A DNA stretch of 52,571 bases, from positions 1 to 52,571 of the IMG/VR virus record IMGVR_UViG_3300032893_000065, one strand, 5' to 3'. Within the stretch, counting starts at the first letter, position 1; each line of letters opens with the position of its first letter. This document shows, one piece after another, positions 6,559 to 13,525 of this stretch. The notes beneath the pieces are model-generated. The model was given only the letters and a program-made list of their open reading frames with translations. It was not told where the DNA came from and did not search any database. The translations under genes and the position numbers were made by a program. The DNA comes from a virus.

Positions 6559-7246
6559 GATGACTCCCGGAGAGATGGCCCTCAAGGCCGTCACGATGTA
6601 CTCGGGCCTTCCGCATCGTAGGGTCGTGGAGGCTCTCGTCAACGACTCCGCGGTACCCTTTACGGCAGAAGAGTCGATCAGGTGGGAAGCCGGGGAGGCT
6701 CAGTTCCTCTCGTTGCAGTTCACTCTGCGGATCCATGGTTGGCAACAGGGAAGAAGCATTCGGGATGTGCTCGGGAGTGCCTGCCGAAGCCGGTTCGACG
6801 TCGTCGCGTTAGACCATTTGGGCCACATCGGGAGAGGGAGCGAACGGCCGGAGTTTATCGTTCTGGCCGAAGCGATCGACAGGCTTCGTGCCCTATCTCG
6901 GGGCGAAGTGCTGGAGGGCTACCGCCCGCTCGTCATCGCGAACTCGCAACTGAACCGAGAGATAGACCGGGCGGAGGAGGAGCGGTTCCCGAGGCTTTCG
7001 GACTTTCGTTTGTCGTCCAGGATCGAGCATGATGCGGACGTGGTCATCGGGCTCATGAAGCGAAACGCCAGCGAAGACGAGAACAACCCGATGAGCTATC
7101 TGGACGGCTTCGTTTTGAAGAATCGAGACGGACAGTCCCCCTTGGTGCTTCTCTGGGAGGCGAACGGAGCCACCGGGCTCATCACCGAGAGAACGAAGCA
7201 GAACGCGCCACCCCCGCCATCCTGGGCAGACGGGAAGGACTCATGA
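6293..7246 (+). CDS. DnaB-like replicative helicase ATPase
   Basis: A 317-residue RecA-fold protein. Walker A is GGRPGTFKTT (about residues 58-67), followed by RVLFVSLEMTPGEM, the DnaB signature strand with catalytic Glu. Walker B is FDVVALDHLGHI (about 170-181). ANSQLNRE and SDFRLSSRIEHDADVVIGL are the DnaB H3/H4 motifs. The protein lacks the N-terminal primase-binding domain and is short for DnaB, like several phage helicases. It follows the initiator and overlaps the RusA gene by ATGA. It should unwind DNA at the replication fork, or at least act as a DnaB-type loader ATPase. Confidence 0.85.
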   Translation: MTLRVVDSGKPQSAASKSLDEVRQEEIERLGRVRRIRVAYPRLERLCNPQSENFWVLGGRPGTFKTTLLWNLALNAARQQQRVLFVSLEMTPGEMALKAVTMYSGLPHRRVVEALVNDSAVPFTAEESIRWEAGEAQFLSLQFTLRIHGWQQGRSIRDVLGSACRSRFDVVALDHLGHIGRGSERPEFIVLAEAIDRLRALSRGEVLEGYRPLVIANSQLNREIDRAEEERFPRLSDFRLSSRIEHDADVVIGLMKRNASEDENNPMSYLDGFVLKNRDGQSPLVLLWEANGATGLITERTKQNAPPPPSWADGKDS

Positions 7247-7599
7247 CCTCGTTCATGGTCCCTGGGAATCCGGCCGCGAAGCAGAGACCGCGCGTCGTGA
7301 ACGGCCACGCCTACACGCCAGTCGAGACGACCAGAGCCGAGCAGTGGATCCAGATGCACGCGCGCAAGGCCAAGGTCCCGAAGCTCGAAGGCCCCGTGGA
7401 ACTCCGGCTGATGTTCTACCGAAGCGATGCCATCGGCGTGGATCTTGATAACTTGGTGAAGCTCGTTTCCGACGCCCTGAATGGGATTGCCTGGGAAGAC
7501 GATAGGCAGATCCAGTTCCTCTCGGCCGTGAAAGACATCGACCGGGAGAGCCCGCGGACCGAGATCGAGATCCGGCCCTATGACTTGGGGGGCAAGTGA
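7243..7599 (+). CDS. rusA: RusA-family Holliday junction resolvase
   Basis: A 118-residue protein of the usual RusA length. The N-terminus has VPGNPAAKQRPRV, and the core has GVDLDNLVKLVSDALNGIAW then EDDRQI, which supply the conserved Asp residues that bind the catalytic magnesium. RusA cuts Holliday junctions as a dimer after strand exchange and helps to resolve replicated phage DNA for packaging. ATGA overlap with the helicase and GTGA overlap with the next gene. Confidence 0.9.
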   Translation: MTSFMVPGNPAAKQRPRVVNGHAYTPVETTRAEQWIQMHARKAKVPKLEGPVELRLMFYRSDAIGVDLDNLVKLVSDALNGIAWEDDRQIQFLSAVKDIDRESPRTEIEIRPYDLGGK

Positions 7600-7793
7600 C
7601 CGTGCCGGTTTACCGGATCGACCTCGCGTCGGCCCGGAGAGCAGCGAAGCCATCGCGTCTACGAGACGTCTTGACGACGCTCAGGGAGAATGGCACCATC
7701 CGCTCGTTCGAGGTTACCTCGAATGCGGTACTCATCGAGGCAGACCAGCGGGTGGAGATTCTCGTTGAGATCAGGGACCAGGAACGCGAGTAG
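7596..7793 (+). CDS. Hypothetical protein, 65 aa
   Basis: A 65-residue protein starting at GTG (GTGA overlap with rusA). It has a basic N-terminal part (RIDLASARRAAKPSRLRDVL) and a strand-rich C-terminal half (VTSNAVLIEADQRVEILVEI). No family recognised; last of the tightly coupled replication genes. Confidence 0.55.
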   Translation: MTVPVYRIDLASARRAAKPSRLRDVLTTLRENGTIRSFEVTSNAVLIEADQRVEILVEIRDQERE

Positions 7794-7794
7794 C

Positions 7795-7809
7795 GACCAT
7801 CCTTGGCAG
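7795..7809. repeat. 15-bp dispersed repeat, copy 1
   Basis: GACCATCCTTGGCAG, found exactly four times in the window (also 9267, 11783 and 11838). This copy lies in the two-gene gap right after the stop of the 65-residue gene and just before the next reading frame. Confidence 0.7.
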
Positions 7810-7829
7810 GGCTCGGGGGGCCCTATTGG

Positions 7830-8288
7830 ATGAGCCCCTCCGCCGCCATGCAGCGCGAGTGGCGGCGTCGTCTCCTGGAGAGCGGTTTCCACGACATCGA
7901 GTATCGAGGCCGGGCTACGGGATGGCACGAGGTCCAGAGTCTCTACCACCTCGCCGGCCCAGTAGAGCGCGCCGCGCATGCGGCCTACTTCCAACGGGCG
8001 GGGCAGTTTTGCTGGGAGCGGCGCTTCCGGAAGATGCCGGCCGACTACCGTGCGATTTGGCGGCTCCACGCTCGGGGCGAATCGATCGTGGAGATAGCCC
8101 GTGCGCTAGAGGTCTCCGAGAGCAAGGTCCGCTACGCAATCCGGCGGGCCCGCCTGTTAGCTGGGCTCCCCGAGACGACCGAGGCGTATCGGGGAGCGAG
8201 CGGGCATGGAAGCTACACCGGCCAGGTTCGCACTGCGATCTGGAATCAGTGGCGGGACTCGACCCGCCACCGACGGCGCTGGGGCTAG
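7830..8288 (+). CDS. Helix-turn-helix protein, sigma-4-like C-terminal part
   Basis: A 152-residue protein. Residues about 70-115 (DYRAIWRLHARGESIVEIAR, then ALEVSESKVRYAIRRARLL) form a helix-turn-helix like region 4 of sigma factors and phage late regulators such as ArpU. The N-terminal half has many aromatics and no clear motif. A TTG at 7803 gives nine more residues, but ATG 7830 is favoured. It may control late transcription; this is inferred. Its stop overlaps the stop of the converging gene. Confidence 0.6.
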   Translation: MSPSAAMQREWRRRLLESGFHDIEYRGRATGWHEVQSLYHLAGPVERAAHAAYFQRAGQFCWERRFRKMPADYRAIWRLHARGESIVEIARALEVSESKVRYAIRRARLLAGLPETTEAYRGASGHGSYTGQVRTAIWNQWRDSTRHRRRWG

Positions 8289-8725
8289 CTCTTCGGGGCG
8301 AGTTCCGTAGCGAGCTTTACCAGACCAGGAACGTCCATGTACTTTTTGAAGCGCTTGAGCGGAATACCCATCTTCCGCATCCTGCTGGCGCGGACCTGAG
8401 TGGTGCCATAGGTGTAGCCCGTTTTGTCCATGACCTCACGGACGCTGGTCGCCGCCTGCCACGCCCTCACGAAGTCTTCTGGCGTAACGTCGGCCGCCTT
8501 GGGGACCAGCGGCGAGGTCTCCTGGAGCACAACCGGCGCACCGTTCGTGCCCCGGGTGATTTCCCGGCGCATACCTCGGGCCTGCCATGACCGGAATGCG
8601 TGGCTGTTGCTGCTGCCGAACTCCGCCTGGCACTTACCGCAGAGCCCGAAGGAATTGCGGTTCGTGGGGTAGAGCGGCCGATTGCAACGCTGGCATATCC
8701 TGTTAGTTGGGGCTGCTGTAGGCAT
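8285..8725 (-). CDS. Zinc-ribbon protein, last gene of accessory cluster
   Basis: A 146-residue protein. The N-terminus has CQRC (CQRCNRPLYP) and CGKC about 17 residues later, a zinc ribbon, followed by SSNSHAFRSWQARG. The C-terminal half (EDFVRAWQAATSVREVMDKT, then TTQVRASRMRKMGIPLKRF) is a helix-turn-helix-like region. An AAGGGAG site fits the ATG at 8725 better than the longer frame from 8827. Likely DNA binding, perhaps regulatory. It meets the plus-strand gene tail to tail at a shared CTAG. Confidence 0.65.
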   Translation of the reverse strand: MPTAAPTNRICQRCNRPLYPTNRNSFGLCGKCQAEFGSSNSHAFRSWQARGMRREITRGTNGAPVVLQETSPLVPKAADVTPEDFVRAWQAATSVREVMDKTGYTYGTTQVRASRMRKMGIPLKRFKKYMDVPGLVKLATELAPKS

Positions 8726-8748
8726 TGTGTGCTCCCTTGGTCCGTTGG

Positions 8749-9078
8749 TCACTCCACCTTCAGGTTCTCCAGGAGGTTCTTCCATGAGTAGCGCTTCCGG
8801 AACGCGGCGGGCGTCATGTTGCCCCACGTTGGGTCGATGTCGCAGGCTGGACAGGTGTTCGATCGCGTCGCGGCGTGCCAGGTCCAGTCAACGTCCTGGG
8901 TGGGCGTGGGTCGGTTCTCGGAGGCGCGACGGACCATGTTGGTCCAGGCGGCACGGATGCTGCCCTTGCGGCGGATGAGGGCCCGCGCAGCGCGTGCTCG
9001 CTTAGGGCAGGCGTTGTGCTCACGCAGAAGGCGGCGCACGAACTCCCTATTGATGATCTGCTTTTTCTTGGTCGTCAT
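8749..9078 (-). CDS. Hypothetical basic protein with CPAC motif
   Basis: A 109-residue protein starting MTTKKKQIINREFVRRLL. It is helical and basic in the first half (CPKRARAARALIRRKGS) and contains a later CPACDIDP pair followed by aromatic residues. Start chosen at 9078 by the ATGA overlap. No family recognised. Confidence 0.6.
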   Translation of the reverse strand: MTTKKKQIINREFVRRLLREHNACPKRARAARALIRRKGSIRAAWTNMVRRASENRPTPTQDVDWTWHAATRSNTCPACDIDPTWGNMTPAAFRKRYSWKNLLENLKVE

Positions 9079-9287
9079 GGGTTCCTTCTCGGTCTCATCG
9101 GTGCTGGGGGCGGGGACTCGATCTTCAGGGAGTCGGCTACCCGCAAACCGAGCATCCTGAGCCACGGGCCGACGCCGAGCCCCGACTTGGCAGCAGCGGC
9201 CTTGAATCGGATCCGTTCTTCGGGGGTGAGCAGAATCATGATCGCCCCCTGGCGGTTCTTCGGCTTGACCATCCTTGGCAGCGGCAT
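9075..9287 (-). CDS. Ribbon-helix-helix-like small protein
   Basis: A 70-residue protein. AIMILLTPEERIRFKAAAAK, then SGLGVGPWLRMLGLRVAD, looks like the strand, helix, turn, helix order of plasmid and phage ribbon-helix-helix DNA-binding proteins. The ATG at 9287 overlaps the previous TGA by one base. Its first codons coincide with copy 2 of the 15-bp repeat. A local DNA-binding regulator is plausible. Confidence 0.55.
   Translation of the reverse strand: MPLPRMVKPKNRQGAIMILLTPEERIRFKAAAAKSGLGVGPWLRMLGLRVADSLKIESPPPAPMRPRRNP
9267..9281. repeat. 15-bp dispersed repeat, copy 2
   Basis: Exact copy of GACCATCCTTGGCAG, lying at codons 3-7 of the minus-strand ribbon-helix-helix-like gene, so in this place the repeat is also coding. 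Confidence 0.7.
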
Positions 9288-9601
9288 CAAGGCTCCTCTC
9301 GTTTTGAGTGAAACTCCCGGATGATCGCGTGCGCGTGGCGACGGTCTCGCTCTTCGAGGTCGGCTACGAGAGCCTCTGCCTTGCGGAGCGCGCGGCTGTA
9401 GGCGTCGCGCTCGGTACGCCCGCAGTTGAGGCGTTCCCAGGTCTCGACCACGCGCACCACGCCGCGGGCGTGAGTCGAGATCATCGCTACCGTCTCGAAG
9501 CCTCTTTCGACTTCGAGGACGGCGATTCTCCGGTACCGGCCGAACTTGAGGCTACCGGGCATGTGCGCCGCAGCATCCTGGATGATGTAGTGAGTTCTCA
9601 C
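9287..9601 (-). CDS. Hypothetical helical protein, 104 aa
   Basis: A 104-residue protein starting with GTG at 9601 (GTGA overlap). The first half has strands (RYRRIAVLEVERGFETVAMI) and the second half is one long charged helix (RDAYSRALRKAEALVADLEE). No known motif. Part of a tightly coupled minus-strand run. Confidence 0.6.
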   Translation of the reverse strand: MRTHYIIQDAAAHMPGSLKFGRYRRIAVLEVERGFETVAMISTHARGVVRVVETWERLNCGRTERDAYSRALRKAEALVADLEERDRRHAHAIIREFHSKREEP

Positions 9602-9816
9602 GGCCTCTCCTTCGTGGCCTTCGCGGCCACGTCTTCACACAGGCGTTGCGCGAGTCTCCGGTAGCGGCGCTCTCCGAGGTAGGCAGGGGTCGAGAGCCCG
9701 CTGTCTCCGACTTCCCAGGCAGACCAGCGGTCCCCGGTGTCGTTCTGGTGAACCCGATACGTGCTCCACGCCCACTCGTTCAGGGCGATCTTGCGCCAGG
9801 GCATCGGCATTCTCAT
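9598..9816 (-). CDS. Hypothetical protein, 72 aa
   Basis: A 72-residue protein starting MRMPMPWRKIALNEWAW, rich in Trp and Arg, ending in a basic helix (RYRRLAQRLCEDVAAKA). The much longer open frame upstream is not used; ATGA overlap at 9816 fixes the start. It contains a central WSAWEVGDSG strand segment. Function unknown. Confidence 0.6.
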   Translation of the reverse strand: MRMPMPWRKIALNEWAWSTYRVHQNDTGDRWSAWEVGDSGLSTPAYLGERRYRRLAQRLCEDVAAKATKERP

Positions 9817-10511
9817 GGCTCCTCCTCGGTCTTCATGGCGGCGGCCCGCTGCAAGGCCTGGAGCGAGCGGCGTGCACGGGAGATGCGCGTGTTGAGGCTC
9901 TTCTCCCGGCGCCAGCAAGATCGGAGCGCGGCCTCCAGGCGGGCGATCTGAGCCTCTCGCTTCTCGATCTTCTTCGCGCGCACGGTGTCCGGCTCTGCCT
10001 GTGCTACGGCCCGCTGGACGCGCGCCTCGATGCGGTTCAGGTCTCCGGTCACGCGAGCGGCGACCTCGGCATTGAGGAGCCCGCGCTCGACCACGAGACC
10101 CGCGAGCTTGTCTACGAGAGCCGCGTGAGGAGCCGCATGCGCCTTCCACCGGCCCCTGTACGGGAAGGGATGAGTCTTGAGCCACTGCATCTTCTGGTCG
10201 GAGGGGATCCGATCGTGCTCCTCGGTCCACGGCCGGATGGTCTCGGCTCGGATGTGCCCATCCCAGGCGTGCGCGTACTCATGGAGAACGAGCAGCCAGT
10301 TGAGGTGATTGCAGTTGAGTACGATGACGTGCTCGTTGCCTTTCCAGACCGATCGTCGGCTCCCGGAGGTGCGGACGACATCGCGCACCTTGACCCCGTG
10401 CTCCTGAGCGAAGGCGAAGATGACTTCCCGCGCCTGCTCGAACATGATGCCCGTGTGGCAGAGGGTCGGATGCCGCGCGTTCTCGTCCCGGTAGTATTGG
10501 AGGTAGCTCAT
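9813..10511 (-). CDS. Putative zinc metallopeptidase (HEYAH)
   Basis: A 232-residue protein. A segment near residue 70 reads NWLLVLHEYAHAWDGH, the HExxH zinc motif placed in a hydrophobic helix with a following His, as in small zincin peptidases of phages and mobile elements. The first third is a mixed domain; the last 80 residues are a charged coiled-coil helix. The start (MSYLQYYRDENA) overlaps the upstream stop as ATGA. A role in cleaving a host protein is possible; alternatively the fold may only bind DNA and zinc. Confidence 0.65.
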   Translation of the reverse strand: MSYLQYYRDENARHPTLCHTGIMFEQAREVIFAFAQEHGVKVRDVVRTSGSRRSVWKGNEHVIVLNCNHLNWLLVLHEYAHAWDGHIRAETIRPWTEEHDRIPSDQKMQWLKTHPFPYRGRWKAHAAPHAALVDKLAGLVVERGLLNAEVAARVTGDLNRIEARVQRAVAQAEPDTVRAKKIEKREAQIARLEAALRSCWRREKSLNTRISRARRSLQALQRAAAMKTEEEP

Positions 10512-10720
10512 GGCCTCTCCCCGAGATTTGGGAGCGCGGCGAGCATCTTCGCGAGCTTGACCTCGCATCGCTTACAGGTGAGCGGCTGCATGCGCGCAAA
10601 TTGGTTCGCTCCGTTGGCGACGAGGAGATCGATCCCGTCTCGCCCGCACAGCGTTGTCCGGTAGAGAATTCCCAGAAGTCGATGAGTGGCAGGAACCGGG
10701 CCGGGCAGATGCCATTTCAT
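10508..10720 (-). CDS. Small protein with CKRC motif
   Basis: A 70-residue protein starting MKWHLPGPVPATHRL. A Cys in TTLCGRDG and a pair in TCKRCE may form a zinc site together with His residues. The C-terminus is helical. This is the common layout of small phage zinc proteins that begin MKWHL or MKxHL. ATGA overlap with the peptidase-like gene. Confidence 0.6.
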   Translation of the reverse strand: MKWHLPGPVPATHRLLGILYRTTLCGRDGIDLLVANGANQFARMQPLTCKRCEVKLAKMLAALPNLGERP

Positions 10721-10732
10721 GGTTCGCCCTCC

Positions 10733-11161
10733 CTACCAGGACGAGTCGTAGTACGCGTCATTGCCGGCCAGGATCTCGGCCCGCGCCTCGGTAACGAAGA
10801 GGAGGTCGTCCGGGACGTGATCTTCCCAGGCAGAGTCTCCGAAGAAGAAGCCCTTCGTCTTCGGGAGACGCTTCGCCTTGACGACCTGTTCCAGGTGATC
10901 GAGGTCCTCGGAGGTGAGTCGGACGGTGACGCAGTTGAACGTCTCGTCTTGCCCGCCCTTCAGCCGGTAGAGCCGCTCCATCCAGCCGTGAAGGTCCGGG
11001 TGCTTTCTCCAGTAGTGAAACTCCCTCACGCCATCGGCATACTGGAAGGGATAGAGGAAGTTTCCCTCTGCGCTCTTCTCCGGTTCCGGTATCTGGTAGT
11101 CGGTTTCCTTGCCCTTCGAGAGTCGGGCTGGAACCGAGTACGCGTACATGTCGAGTCCCAT
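10733..11161 (-). CDS. Conserved phage protein of the MGLDMY type
   Basis: A 142-residue protein starting MGLDMYAYSV, the hallmark of a widespread phage and bacterial family of unknown function. It keeps the family's central EFHYWRKHPDLHGWMERLY segment and the late FFFGDS followed by DDLLFVTEARAEI. Length is normal for the family. Some annotations name relatives after metabolic enzymes, but no catalytic site is evident. Confidence 0.75.
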   Translation of the reverse strand: MGLDMYAYSVPARLSKGKETDYQIPEPEKSAEGNFLYPFQYADGVREFHYWRKHPDLHGWMERLYRLKGGQDETFNCVTVRLTSEDLDHLEQVVKAKRLPKTKGFFFGDSAWEDHVPDDLLFVTEARAEILAGNDAYYDSSW

Positions 11162-11181
11162 GATTGCTCCCTGTGCTGGTT

Positions 11182-11196
11182 CCCGCTTCGCGCGGG
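11182..11196. repeat. CCCGC-TTCGC-GCGGG hairpin
   Basis: Perfect five-base stem in the 39-base gap between two minus-strand genes. Related hairpins with CCCGCTTCG left arms are at 11210-11227 (inside a gene end) and 11681-11697 (a leader). Confidence 0.5.
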
Positions 11197-11200
11197 TGGT

Positions 11201-11404
11201 TTACTCTTCGCCCGCTTCGATGCGGGCAGCCTTCTCCTCGACCCTCTTCGCCTGCGCCTCGTTTGCGGCGCGTCGTGCGTCGCGTTCCTCTTTCGTACCG
11301 AAGCCGACGTCTTCTCTGCGCCAGCGTTCGGCAGAGGCCCGCAAGTCGGCCACCCGCTCCATGCGCTTCTGCTCTTCGGGGGTGAGCTTGGGCTTGCGGG
11401 CCAT
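11201..11404 (-). CDS. Small charged helical protein
   Basis: A 67-residue highly charged protein (MARKPKLTPEEQKRMERVAD start) predicted as one or two helices. No cysteines, no membrane span. The final codons form the hairpin at 11210-11227. Function unknown. Confidence 0.6.
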   Translation of the reverse strand: MARKPKLTPEEQKRMERVADLRASAERWRREDVGFGTKEERDARRAANEAQAKRVEEKAARIEAGEE

Positions 11405-11410
11405 TGCCGT

Positions 11411-11656
11411 TTACCTCTTCGTGAGGACCGTCTCGACCGTGTTGGGCTTCTCGCCCATCCAACAGAGCCGGCCCATCTCGTCCACGTAAGCCTCGGTCGT
11501 CTTCTCCGGGTCGTAGCTGAACACGACGCGGGGCTTGGGCATGCTCATGCCCTTGCGCTTTCCTGCGACGCTGCGGGCCACGTTCGCAGCCTCAAGAGGC
11601 GTCTGGCCTCTGCCCCAGTGGTTGGGGATCATGACGATGTATCGGGTTTCGCTCAT
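11411..11656 (-). CDS. Hypothetical protein, first gene of accessory cluster
   Basis: An 81-residue protein starting MSETRYIVMIPNHWGRGQTP, with an alternating strand/helix pattern and a late SYDPEKTTEAYVDEMGRLCW segment. It is promoter-proximal: promoter at 11713-11740, leader hairpin at 11681-11697, then an AAGGGAG site. A strongly expressed early protein is likely. No family recognised. Confidence 0.65.
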   Translation of the reverse strand: MSETRYIVMIPNHWGRGQTPLEAANVARSVAGKRKGMSMPKPRVVFSYDPEKTTEAYVDEMGRLCWMGEKPNTVETVLTKR

Positions 11657-11680
11657 CCTTGGATTCTCCCTTCGAGGTGA

Positions 11681-11697
11681 GCCCGCTTCGTGCGGGC
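11681..11697 (-). promoter_or_regulatory. 5' leader hairpin
   Basis: GCCCGC (11681-11686), loop TTCGT, GCGGGC (11692-11697). It would lie about ten bases from the predicted RNA 5' end and could protect the message from decay, as 5' hairpins in T7 and T4 leaders do. Confidence 0.45.
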
Positions 11698-11705
11698 GTC
11701 GTCTG

Positions 11706-11740
11706 TGAGTGCAGTCTAGCAAACCTATATATAATGTCCA
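11706..11740 (-). promoter_or_regulatory. Leftward promoter TGGACA-16-TAGACT
   Basis: On the minus strand TGGACA (11735-11740) and TAGACT (11713-11718), spaced 16 bases, in an unusually AT-rich stretch (TATATATA). Predicted start near 11706 gives a 50-base leader for the accessory cluster ending at 8285. Confidence 0.65.
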
Positions 11741-11782
11741 GCCTGTGGGAGCGCGCACGATGGGTTGCCTCGTGCGGGGGAA

Positions 11783-11797
11783 GACCATCCTTGGCAG
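11783..11797. repeat. 15-bp dispersed repeat, copy 3
   Basis: Exact GACCATCCTTGGCAG, 43 bases upstream of the -35 box of the leftward promoter; flanking bases AGA and AT are also shared with copy 4. Confidence 0.7.
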
Positions 11798-11837
11798 ATG
11801 CGCCGGCCGGGTGCGAAGTTTGCCCGCGGATACCGGA

Positions 11838-11852
11838 GACCATCCTTGGCAG
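11838..11852. repeat. 15-bp dispersed repeat, copy 4
   Basis: Exact copy placed 55 bases from copy 3 in the same orientation, a spacing of about five DNA turns. The two copies upstream of one promoter look like paired binding sites. Confidence 0.7.
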
Positions 11853-11872
11853 ATCGTTTACCCGGGTGTCGC

Positions 11873-11905
11873 GTAACCCGGAGTCTTCCGTAGACCACGG
11901 GTTAC
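11873..11905. repeat. 8-bp inverted repeat GTAACCCG/CGGGTTAC
   Basis: Perfect arms at 11873-11880 and 11898-11905 with a 17-base centre, followed by the related GGTTACC and CCGTTACC segments. Probably an operator or part of a control region. Confidence 0.5.
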
Positions 11906-12298
11906 CGGAGACCCGTTACCTACGGGAGAACACGGCGAGGTGTGTCAAGCGGGACACGCGTCTATCTAGACACGCCCCGTAGGGGTAAGGGCCCCTGGGA
12001 TACGGGGGACGAGCGGGGCGGGGCGCGAGGCTGCCAGGCGGGCTTGGCGGGCTCCGGGCGTCCAGGGAGACGGGGGCGGGCCCGCGAACGCGCCAGCGGG
12101 GCGCGGGAGGCCCTTCCCGCGGCTCTGCTACGGGGGGATCGGAGGCCGATCCGGCCGGGCCCCCTGGAGAACCGGCCCGGAAGTGACGCGGATCAAGAAT
12201 CGAGGGGGGTACTGGGACAAGGGGTCGGCCCGTTGCGCTCGTCCTAGGGCATCCTAGTGCGTTCTAGGAGGGCCCCGGGCGGGCTGGACAAGCGAAAG
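11906..12298. other. GC-rich noncoding stretch
   Basis: About 390 bases without a convincing gene. An open plus-strand frame from 11942 encodes only Gly, Arg, Pro and Ala-rich sequence with no ribosome site, so I treat it as chance. Several CCTAG/CTAGG half sites lie at 12241-12270. With the terminator to its right and promoter to its left, this is an inter-operon control region. Confidence 0.5.
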
Positions 12299-12324
12299 CC
12301 CCCCGGGGATGCTCTCCCGGGGGG
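12299..12324 (-). terminator. Strong GC hairpin after the ATPase operon
   Basis: CCCCCCGGG (12299-12307) pairs perfectly with CCCGGGGGG (12316-12324). On the minus strand it lies about 25 bases after the stop at 12350 and is followed by GCTTTCGCTT, a weak T-rich tail. It most likely ends transcription of genes 15706 to 12350. Confidence 0.65.
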
Positions 12325-12349
12325 CGCGCTACGGGCTAGGGCTTAGGGT

Positions 12350-12691
12350 CTAGCCTTTGTGGTCGTGCCACGTCTCGCCACCGTCGTGCGAGTGAGCGCC
12401 CTGCCCGATCGCTTGGGCGTTGACGGTGCGGCCCTGGGAGGCCTCGCGAGCGAGGGCCGCGCGTAGCTCCGGGGAGCCCTGGGCTAGCAGCCTCCGGTAC
12501 GCACACGCATCGGAAACGCGCGAGCGATCGATCTCTCCCCACCCCACGAACGCGATCGCGCCCTGGGGCCCGACCTTCACCTTGACGGTCCCCGCCGCAA
12601 TCTGCCTCCGGAGCCGCTCGGTAGCCTCGCGGATCTCGCGCTTGCGCTCTTCCATGGTCTGCTGCGGCAGTCGCCTAGTGTCGCAAGGCAT
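12350..12691 (-). CDS. Conserved MPCDT-type companion of phage AAA+ ATPase
   Basis: A 113-residue protein beginning MPCDTRRLPQQTMEERKREI, followed by a charged helix, a strand pair (VKVKVGPQGAIAFVGW), and a helical part with DACAYRRLLAQGSPELRAAL. This start and order are conserved among phage and plasmid hypothetical proteins, usually near the two genes upstream here. A GTG six bases earlier overlaps the previous stop, but the conserved start is the ATG. Function unknown; probably acts with the AAA+ ATPase. Confidence 0.65.
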   Translation of the reverse strand: MPCDTRRLPQQTMEERKREIREATERLRRQIAAGTVKVKVGPQGAIAFVGWGEIDRSRVSDACAYRRLLAQGSPELRAALAREASQGRTVNAQAIGQGAHSHDGGETWHDHKG

Positions 12692-12693
12692 GA

Positions 12694-13491
12694 TCACATC
12701 TCCAGGGCCGGAAGGGCCGGAACGGCGGGGGGAGCTTCGGGGATCGACTCCGAGGGCATGAGGTCGAGCGCGGGAGCGATCGGAGCTTCGGCGGGGACCT
12801 CGGCGGGGGCTTCGAGGTCCAGGAACGAGAGGCGGGCCTCTTCGATCCGGCGGATCGCCTCCTCTGCCACGATCCCCGCCGCGGACTCGCCCGCTTCCCC
12901 GGCCCGCTTCACCATCTCGCGAGCCGCGGCCCGGGCCTCCTTGATCGCCTCTGCCACGCGCCCGGAGGCTTCGGGGGTGAGCATCCCGGCGACCTCGCGC
13001 GCTTTGTTCGCCGCTTTGCGAACCTCCTCTGGATCGAGGGCCGCGATCCCTCGGGTCATGCTCTCCAAGAGATCCGCGATCTCGCCGCGGATCGCCCGGA
13101 TCGCTTCGAGGTCATCCGAGGCGACCTCGCCCTTGATCACGTTGACGGTGATCCGGTAGATGCTCGCCCCCGCGTTGAAGCTATCCGCGGCGATCCGGGC
13201 GTTCGCGATCGCTGTGTCTAGCGCGTCCCGATTGGCGAGGGGGCAGAGGTACCCGAAGGCGGAGTCGGTGCAAACGGAGGTGATGAACGATCGCGCCTTG
13301 CTCCGCACCTTGATCGCTTGGGCATGCTCTTCGGGAGCTTCCACGGTGCGGCGCGTCTTCCATTCCGCCACCCGTGCGTCTCCCTCGGTGTGATCTGGAT
13401 CGAGGGTCTCTACCTCGTAGCGGACCCCACCCTTGATCTGGGTGCGAAGACTGACGAGGTATCCTGGCCTGAGCGTCCTTGTGTCTGGCAT
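12694..13491 (-). CDS. Conserved phage protein, ATPase-linked
   Basis: A 265-residue protein. It begins MPDTRTLRPGYLVSLRTQ, has an AKSRSFITSV-like central helix with CTDSAFGYLCP, and a long Ala/Glu/Arg helical region (about residues 110-215) predicted as coiled coil. The tail is Pro/Ala-rich. Such proteins recur in phages beside AAA+ ATPases. The AAAGGG site touches an ATG at 13497, so the ATG at 13491 is preferred. It may be the substrate or filament partner of the ATPase; function not established. Confidence 0.65.
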   Translation of the reverse strand: MPDTRTLRPGYLVSLRTQIKGGVRYEVETLDPDHTEGDARVAEWKTRRTVEAPEEHAQAIKVRSKARSFITSVCTDSAFGYLCPLANRDALDTAIANARIAADSFNAGASIYRITVNVIKGEVASDDLEAIRAIRGEIADLLESMTRGIAALDPEEVRKAANKAREVAGMLTPEASGRVAEAIKEARAAAREMVKRAGEAGESAAGIVAEEAIRRIEEARLSFLDLEAPAEVPAEAPIAPALDLMPSESIPEAPPAVPALPALEM

Positions 13492-13525
13492 GGTCATCCC
13501 TTTCGTTCTCTTCGAGTGAACGGCA

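Noticed and set aside
11942-12247. Protein gene on the plus strand
   Set aside because: Arg/Gly/Pro-rich composition as expected from random GC-rich sequence, no ribosome site, and it lies between a promoter region and a terminator.
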